Below are positions 24,501 to 27,249 of a DNA stretch of 27,249 nt, in pieces. The DNA is from Sterolibacterium sp964437515. Lineage in GTDB: Bacteria > Pseudomonadota > Gammaproteobacteria > Burkholderiales > Rhodocyclaceae. The stretch is from assembly GCA_964437515.1 (NCBI GenBank), contig CAYTHB010000034.1:1-27249 (forward strand), read 5' to 3'. How positions within the stretch are numbered: the first letter of the stretch is position 1; each line of letters opens with the position of its first letter. A program made the translations under genes and the position numbers. The notes under the pieces were generated by a model, which saw only the letters and a list, made by a program, of their open reading frames with translations, did not search any database and was not told where the DNA came from.

Positions 24501-25579
24501 TCTCTTCGGAAAGCGGTCGCTATGGCACTGGCCTAGACGACGCGGCATTGGCTACCGATAGCTGGCAAGGCAAGGCCGATGGCGACCGCAAACTCGCCCA
24601 GCTCTACCTGTCGCGCATGCAATTCGCCTACGGGCCGGACGAAGCAGACTGGGGTAAGAGCGGCGCTGCGCTGATCGGCAAAAGCGGCAGCAACGGCGCG
24701 GCACTCAACCTCTACGCCGAGCACCTCAAGGGCACTGAGGGGGCGGTGCTGTCACGCACATCCAACACCTACGGCATGTTAACCACTGATGATCCCTTCC
24801 AGTATCTCGGCGGCATCGCGCTAGCAGTACGCCATCTCGACGGCAAAGCCCCCGAACTGTACATCTCCAATCTGCGCGGGCAGAACCCACGTGCCGAGGG
24901 TGCCGCGCAATTCCTCGCCAAAGAACTGGCCACGCGCAACTTCCATCCCGGCTACATCAAGGGACTGATGAAAGAAGGCTATGCAGGCACATTGCAGGTA
25001 CTCGACGGCATGAACAACTTCTGGGGCTGGACGGCAGTGGCACGCGAAATTGTGCGCGACGACCAGTGGCAGGAATTCGCCGATGTTTACGTGCGCGACA
25101 AGCACCAACTCGGTGTGCGGCAATGGTTTGAACGTCACAACCCGCATGCCCTGGCACAAACCATGGAACGCATGCTGGAAGCGGCGCGACAAGGCTACTG
25201 GCAGGCCGATCCAAAGACCGTTGCCGAACTCAAGCAACGCTATCGCGAACTGGCGACGCGCCACGACGTGAAGAGCGACAACGCGCGCTTCAATGCCTAT
25301 GTCGGCTACGGTCTGGCGGTCACTGCAACTACGTCAGCCTCGGCAGCAGCGCGCCAACCTGCCGCCCCCTCCACACCCGCTGCCCCGGATGCGCCCCCTG
25401 CCCCCCCGCCGCCGATCCAAGGCATACGCCTCGAAAAAGTCGAAGCGACTATACCCCCAGCACCATTGGGCACCGCCGTATGGCTGGTTCTTGGTCTGAT
25501 CTGCGGCATCGGCGGCTGGCGACAGCATGGCAGCCTACCCCGTTGCCAAACGGCACACGCTGAGCAAGGAGATTCATGA
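21521..25579 (+). CDS. CobN-like chelatase, exported and membrane-anchored (HmuS-like)
   Basis: A 1352-residue protein of the CobN/ChlH/BchH chelatase large-subunit family. Unlike cytosolic CobN it has a signal peptide (hydrophobic LMTLVMVLLSSLLFCSSAWA, cleavage before KSS near residue 36) and, after a Pro-rich linker (PAPPPP), a membrane span at about 1317-1337 (APLGTAVWLVLGLICGIGG) with a basic tail. The body would lie in the periplasm, fixed to the inner membrane. Family motifs include HYGTHGTQEWLPGKERGLS from H558, GKYLPTSYGGDPIKNPDAYPTG, SNTYGMLTTDDPFQYLGG and NPHALAQTMERMLEAA. No CobS/CobT or ChlI/ChlD ATPase is adjacent. Expected role: insertion or, more likely, removal of metal from a tetrapyrrole taken up by the receptor. 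The frame is open to 21347, but 21521 gives the signal peptide. Confidence 0.88.
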   Translation: MKAYASENRRFAPMTLMTLVMVLLSSLLFCSSAWAKSSLLFVTTAPIQAAKFRLLTELARPHNIAIEVRYVEKLPSDTSASLFAGYDLVLFDTPRDHLRDMVQGRLATALPGLRQPSFWLHESRPTWRGLPDALAQRLHAYYINGSRPNFANFFATLAAHFTGRPTSGIAEPIVFPKAAVYHPKAAQLVFADPLAYLKWQGIDAAAPPSARPPVIAIAMHQSFIANEQTAFIDDLVARIESSGAKAMPFYGSVMDADGIRRMTAPGGRRIADVIINTQITLNPEGRRKEFEALGVPVIQAMVYRTGDEAAWQADPQGVTLMDVPFYLAQSEFAGVTDIQVAAAVRKSDDAQLPIAAQAATVAAKALNLARLQRKANADKRIALFFWNYPPGEKNLSASFMNLPRSLENTLAAMKAAGYTTETPSETELIGNLQQLLRPFYRDDSLDALLRTGNAELLPMKIYRQWLGSLPGFVQAEITAKFGPPEKSAMVIQRKGEDFFVIPRYRIGNLAILPQPPRGEKWEDKEKALYHSTKAPPSHFYYAVYLWARQQHRADALVHYGTHGTQEWLPGKERGLSMYDYPMLALGDLPVAYPYIADNIGEAQQAKRRGRATIVSHQPPPFRPAGLHQTLTRMHDLLHAWLAQDDGAVKDKLKADLLAAVAQERIERDMGWSIERAGGEFPAFINLLHDHLHELAEMAQPLGLHTFGRAPDERHRLATVMLMLGRGFWEAAAEQAGIKAGDRDETLVANYEQLVDSAPYRLLRRHVVDGAPSDTLPAVLRERIEQARRWYADIGAANENPALLAVLDGKYLPTSYGGDPIKNPDAYPTGRNLYGFDPSRVPTTQAWAAGKEAAEKLLAEHRRLKGIAPKKLTFSLWSVETMRHQGMLEAQALWLMGVEPVWDSGGRVIDVQLVPRATLGRARVDVVLSATGLYRDHFPNTMKQLARAVQLAAEAEGADETDNPLAANARAITARLIKQGVAPEAAKKAAQTRIFSSESGRYGTGLDDAALATDSWQGKADGDRKLAQLYLSRMQFAYGPDEADWGKSGAALIGKSGSNGAALNLYAEHLKGTEGAVLSRTSNTYGMLTTDDPFQYLGGIALAVRHLDGKAPELYISNLRGQNPRAEGAAQFLAKELATRNFHPGYIKGLMKEGYAGTLQVLDGMNNFWGWTAVAREIVRDDQWQEFADVYVRDKHQLGVRQWFERHNPHALAQTMERMLEAARQGYWQADPKTVAELKQRYRELATRHDVKSDNARFNAYVGYGLAVTATTSASAAARQPAAPSTPAAPDAPPAPPPPIQGIRLEKVEATIPPAPLGTAVWLVLGLICGIGGWRQHGSLPRCQTAHAEQGDS

Positions 25580-25629
25580 ATCTGGCACTCGGGCTATCCA
25601 TCGCATCGGTGGTGGATATAGCCAGATAA
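25576..25629 (+). CDS. Possible 17-residue peptide between the CobN-like and ExbB-like genes
   Basis: An ATG that overlaps the chelatase stop codon (ATGA) has AAGGAG four bases before it and opens a frame of 17 codons (MNLALGLSIASVVDIAR). It is mostly hydrophobic. It may be a tiny membrane peptide, the remnant of a lost gene, or a ribosome landing site that keeps translation going. Confidence 0.35.
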   Translation: MNLALGLSIASVVDIAR

Positions 25630-25695
25630 CGCTCACCCGATGAGCAGAATCCAAACTTTCCCCCTATTTCATTTCACAACAACAAGGAGTTTTCA

Positions 25696-26259
25696 ATGAA
25701 TCAATCGCTCGAAGTCATGATGTATCAAGTCGGTCAGGTTTTTCTGGTTCCCACCCTGCTGGTGATCGCCCTCATGTTCCTGTATTCCTTCTATGCGCTA
25801 GGCGCATTTCTTTTTCAGGCTTGGCAACGCCGCAACAACGAAATGGCCGACACGACAAGCGGCTTCCCGCTGATTGCCTGGGCACAGACACGCCCTCGTG
25901 TGAGTGATGACGATCTGGATGTCATCGCTCACAAGATGCTCGAAATTCCGCGCCTGGCCACGCGCATTGCGCCGATGCTGGGTCTGGTGGCGACCATGAT
26001 CCCGATGGGGCCCGCATTGAAAGGGCTTTCCGACGGCAATCTGGCGCAAGTCTCCGACAATCTGGCCGTGGCCTTCTCGGCAGTGATCCTGGCCTTGATC
26101 GCCGCTTCGATCACCTACTGGATCGTCTCGGTCAAACGTCGCTGGCTGGCCGAAGAGCTCGCCTGGCTGATGGCGCAGCCCTCGCGCCGTCTTGCGATTG
26201 TTGCCGATGCCCATGACTCAAAGGGGAATGAAACACTCGCAGCAGGAGCTGCCGCATGA
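25696..26259 (+). CDS. MotA/TolQ/ExbB-family proton channel protein
   Basis: A 187-residue inner-membrane protein. Membrane segments are at about 14-40, 91-110 and 124-146. The block RIAPMLGLVATMIPMGPALKGL followed by NLAVAFSAVILALIAASITYWIV is the family's proton channel signature. It resembles HmuU of the Bacteroidetes hmu operon more in context than the TonB-complex ExbB, because its partner is DUF2149, not ExbD plus TonB. AAGGAG precedes the ATG. It overlaps the next gene by ATGA. Confidence 0.88.
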   Translation: MNQSLEVMMYQVGQVFLVPTLLVIALMFLYSFYALGAFLFQAWQRRNNEMADTTSGFPLIAWAQTRPRVSDDDLDVIAHKMLEIPRLATRIAPMLGLVATMIPMGPALKGLSDGNLAQVSDNLAVAFSAVILALIAASITYWIVSVKRRWLAEELAWLMAQPSRRLAIVADAHDSKGNETLAAGAAA

Positions 26260-26570
26260 AGTTCCTCCACGAACCTGAATCCGATGACCCCATCCTCTCG
26301 GTGGTCAATCTGATCGACATCTTCCTCGTCATCATCGCGGCGTTGCTGATCACAGTGGCGCAGAACCCGATGATCAATCCCTTCAGCAAGCAGGATGTCA
26401 CGGTCATCACCGACCCGGGCAAGCCGACGATGGAAGTAACCATCAAGAAAGGTGAAAAAATCGAAAAATACAAGTCAAACGGCAACATCGGCAGCGGTGA
26501 CGGAGAAAAAGCCGGTGTCGCTTACCGGATGAAGGATGGTTCGATGGTGTATGTACCAGAGGGGTCGTGA
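26256..26570 (+). CDS. DUF2149 protein, ExbD-like partner
   Basis: A 104-residue single-span membrane protein of the DUF2149 family. The segment DPILSVVNLIDIFLVIIAAL (11-30) carries D21 at the place of the essential proton-carrying Asp of ExbD/TolR (PFIDVMLVLL-type). A short periplasmic part follows (VTVITDPGKPTMEVTIKKGEKIEKYK). DUF2149 genes habitually sit beside CobN-like and ExbB-like genes in Bacteroidetes and archaea. It is the last gene of the operon. Confidence 0.85.
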   Translation: MKFLHEPESDDPILSVVNLIDIFLVIIAALLITVAQNPMINPFSKQDVTVITDPGKPTMEVTIKKGEKIEKYKSNGNIGSGDGEKAGVAYRMKDGSMVYVPEGS

Positions 26571-26762
26571 TCGCTCATGCGCTTATCCGGAAAATCGAAG
26601 TTGACCACTTGCCGTAATAGCAGACTCCGGTGGCGGACGAGTGTTTCGCGTGATCAATGAAATTTGCCTGTGGATGAGATCATTCTGCCTTGTAGTTCAG
26701 CCCGAAAAACACCCATGCAAACGTACATGGTAGCCGTCTCCACCCACAGAAGATGAAACAAA
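26571..26762. other. Gene-free region after the haem-type operon
   Basis: No coding frame with a ribosome site and no clear terminator with a T tract were found. The downstream structured repeat may act as the stop. Confidence 0.45.
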
Positions 26763-26940
26763 CGTTACCCTAGACACCCACCCCACCCATCTTCCACGGT
26801 CGGCTTTGCACAGCCGACCGGCTTCGGCGGCACGGAGCAGTGCTCCGTGAAACCCCGCCTACGCCCCCTCAAGGGGCGGCTACTAGTTTGCTCGCTACGC
26901 TCGTAGCTTCAACCCGACTTCGTTTTCGTTGTTTCACGCT
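26763..26940 (-). repeat. Structured intergenic repeat, copy B (inverted relative to copy A)
   Basis: A 178-bp element that matches copy A from AGCGTGAAA to GGGTAACG when read on the minus strand. The central palindrome and the CGCCCC hairpin are identical. In the third hairpin, GGTCGGCT/AGCCGACC replaces GGACGGCT/AGCCGTCC, so both sides of one pair changed together. It lies between the DUF2149 gene and the convergent acyl-CoA dehydrogenase gene. Confidence 0.9.
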
Positions 26941-26974
26941 AAGATGTACATCGGGCGGTTTACGGATTCAATGT

Positions 26975-27249
26975 TTACTTCAGCTCCGAAGAAGATTTGT
27001 CCAGCAAGCGACGGGCAATGATGAGTTGCTGGATCTGCTGTGTGCCTTCAAAAATATCGAGAATTTTTGAATCACGCGCCCATTTTTCCAGCAGATCGTC
27101 CTCGCCATACGCCGAGCAGAGTTCGACGCATTTGAGCGTGATTTCTGTAGCAGTGCGCCCCGCCTTGGCTTTGGCGATGGAGGCATCTTTGGAATTGGGC
27201 ATGCGGTTGTCGCCCATCCAGGCGGCTTTCAGGGTGAGCAGATAGGCGG
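26975..27249 (-). CDS. Acyl-CoA dehydrogenase, C-terminal part (cut by window edge)
   Basis: About 90 residues of an FAD-dependent acyl-CoA dehydrogenase of fatty-acid beta-oxidation. The frame runs off the window edge: AYLLTLKAAW precedes MGDNRMPNSKDASIAKAKAG. The segment KILDIFEGTQQIQQLIIARRLL is the family C-terminus that includes the Gly-Thr of the FAD contact. The exact substrate class cannot be told. It converges on the haem-type operon. Confidence 0.88.
   Translation of the reverse strand, partial: AYLLTLKAAWMGDNRMPNSKDASIAKAKAGRTATEITLKCVELCSAYGEDDLLEKWARDSKILDIFEGTQQIQQLIIARRLLDKSSSELK

Noticed and set aside
19224..26570. Reading the operon as cobalt or B12 uptake because of the CobN-like gene
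   Set aside because: A Fur box, HemP and a FRAP-type receptor point to haem. No cobalamin riboswitch or other B12 gene is present. It remains a possible alternative until tested.

Overview
The window looks like chromosomal DNA from a Gram-negative bacterium, most likely a betaproteobacterium. The evidence is gene order: ccoNOQP followed by ccoG and fixH, rpsF-priB-rpsR-rplI, tsaB-rimI-family 4 uracil-DNA glycosylase facing dnaB, and a HemP protein. I cannot name the genus. No tRNA, rRNA, CRISPR array, transposase or phage gene was seen.

Layout. (1) 36-5417: a complete cbb3 cytochrome oxidase operon (ccoN, ccoO, ccoQ, ccoP) closed by a strong terminator, then the assembly genes ccoG and fixH. 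The copper ATPase gene ccoI and ccoS are not here. (2) 5598-10778: single genes: a ferritin-like protein, an orphan type IV pilin-like protein, a 37-residue lipoprotein missed by length cut-offs, the two-component pair ompR-envZ on the minus strand, and two unrecognised exported proteins. (3) 10835-16107: housekeeping genes: tsaB, rimI and a uracil-DNA glycosylase (ATGA overlaps), then on the minus strand dnaB and the rpsF-priB-rpsR-rplI operon with a readable promoter and terminator. (4) 16453-26570: the most interesting part, a probable Fur-controlled, ten-kilobase transcription unit. It holds a degenerate EAL-domain protein, HemP, a DUF2325 coiled-coil protein, a TonB-dependent receptor of haem type, a large CobN-like chelatase with a signal peptide and a C-terminal membrane anchor, a MotA/TolQ/ExbB-type channel and a DUF2149 protein that resembles ExbD. 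(5) The window ends inside an acyl-CoA dehydrogenase gene on the minus strand.

How region 4 may work (inference). The receptor brings haem or another metallated tetrapyrrole across the outer membrane. The CobN-like protein lies in the periplasm, held to the inner membrane, and there is no CobS/CobT or ChlI/ChlD-type ATPase beside it. The ExbB-like and DUF2149 proteins would form a proton-driven motor that powers it in place of an ATPase. The same gene set occurs in the hmu haem operons of Bacteroidetes, where the CobN-like protein HmuS is linked to removal of iron from haem. The Fur box and HemP point to iron and haem rather than cobalamin. The three small leader genes (EAL-like, HemP, DUF2325) are joined by ATGA overlaps and appear to be a specific addition.

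A structured repeat of about 180 bp occurs twice in opposite orientation (14322-14506 and 26763-26940). One hairpin carries a paired base change between the copies, which suggests that its folded form is under selection.
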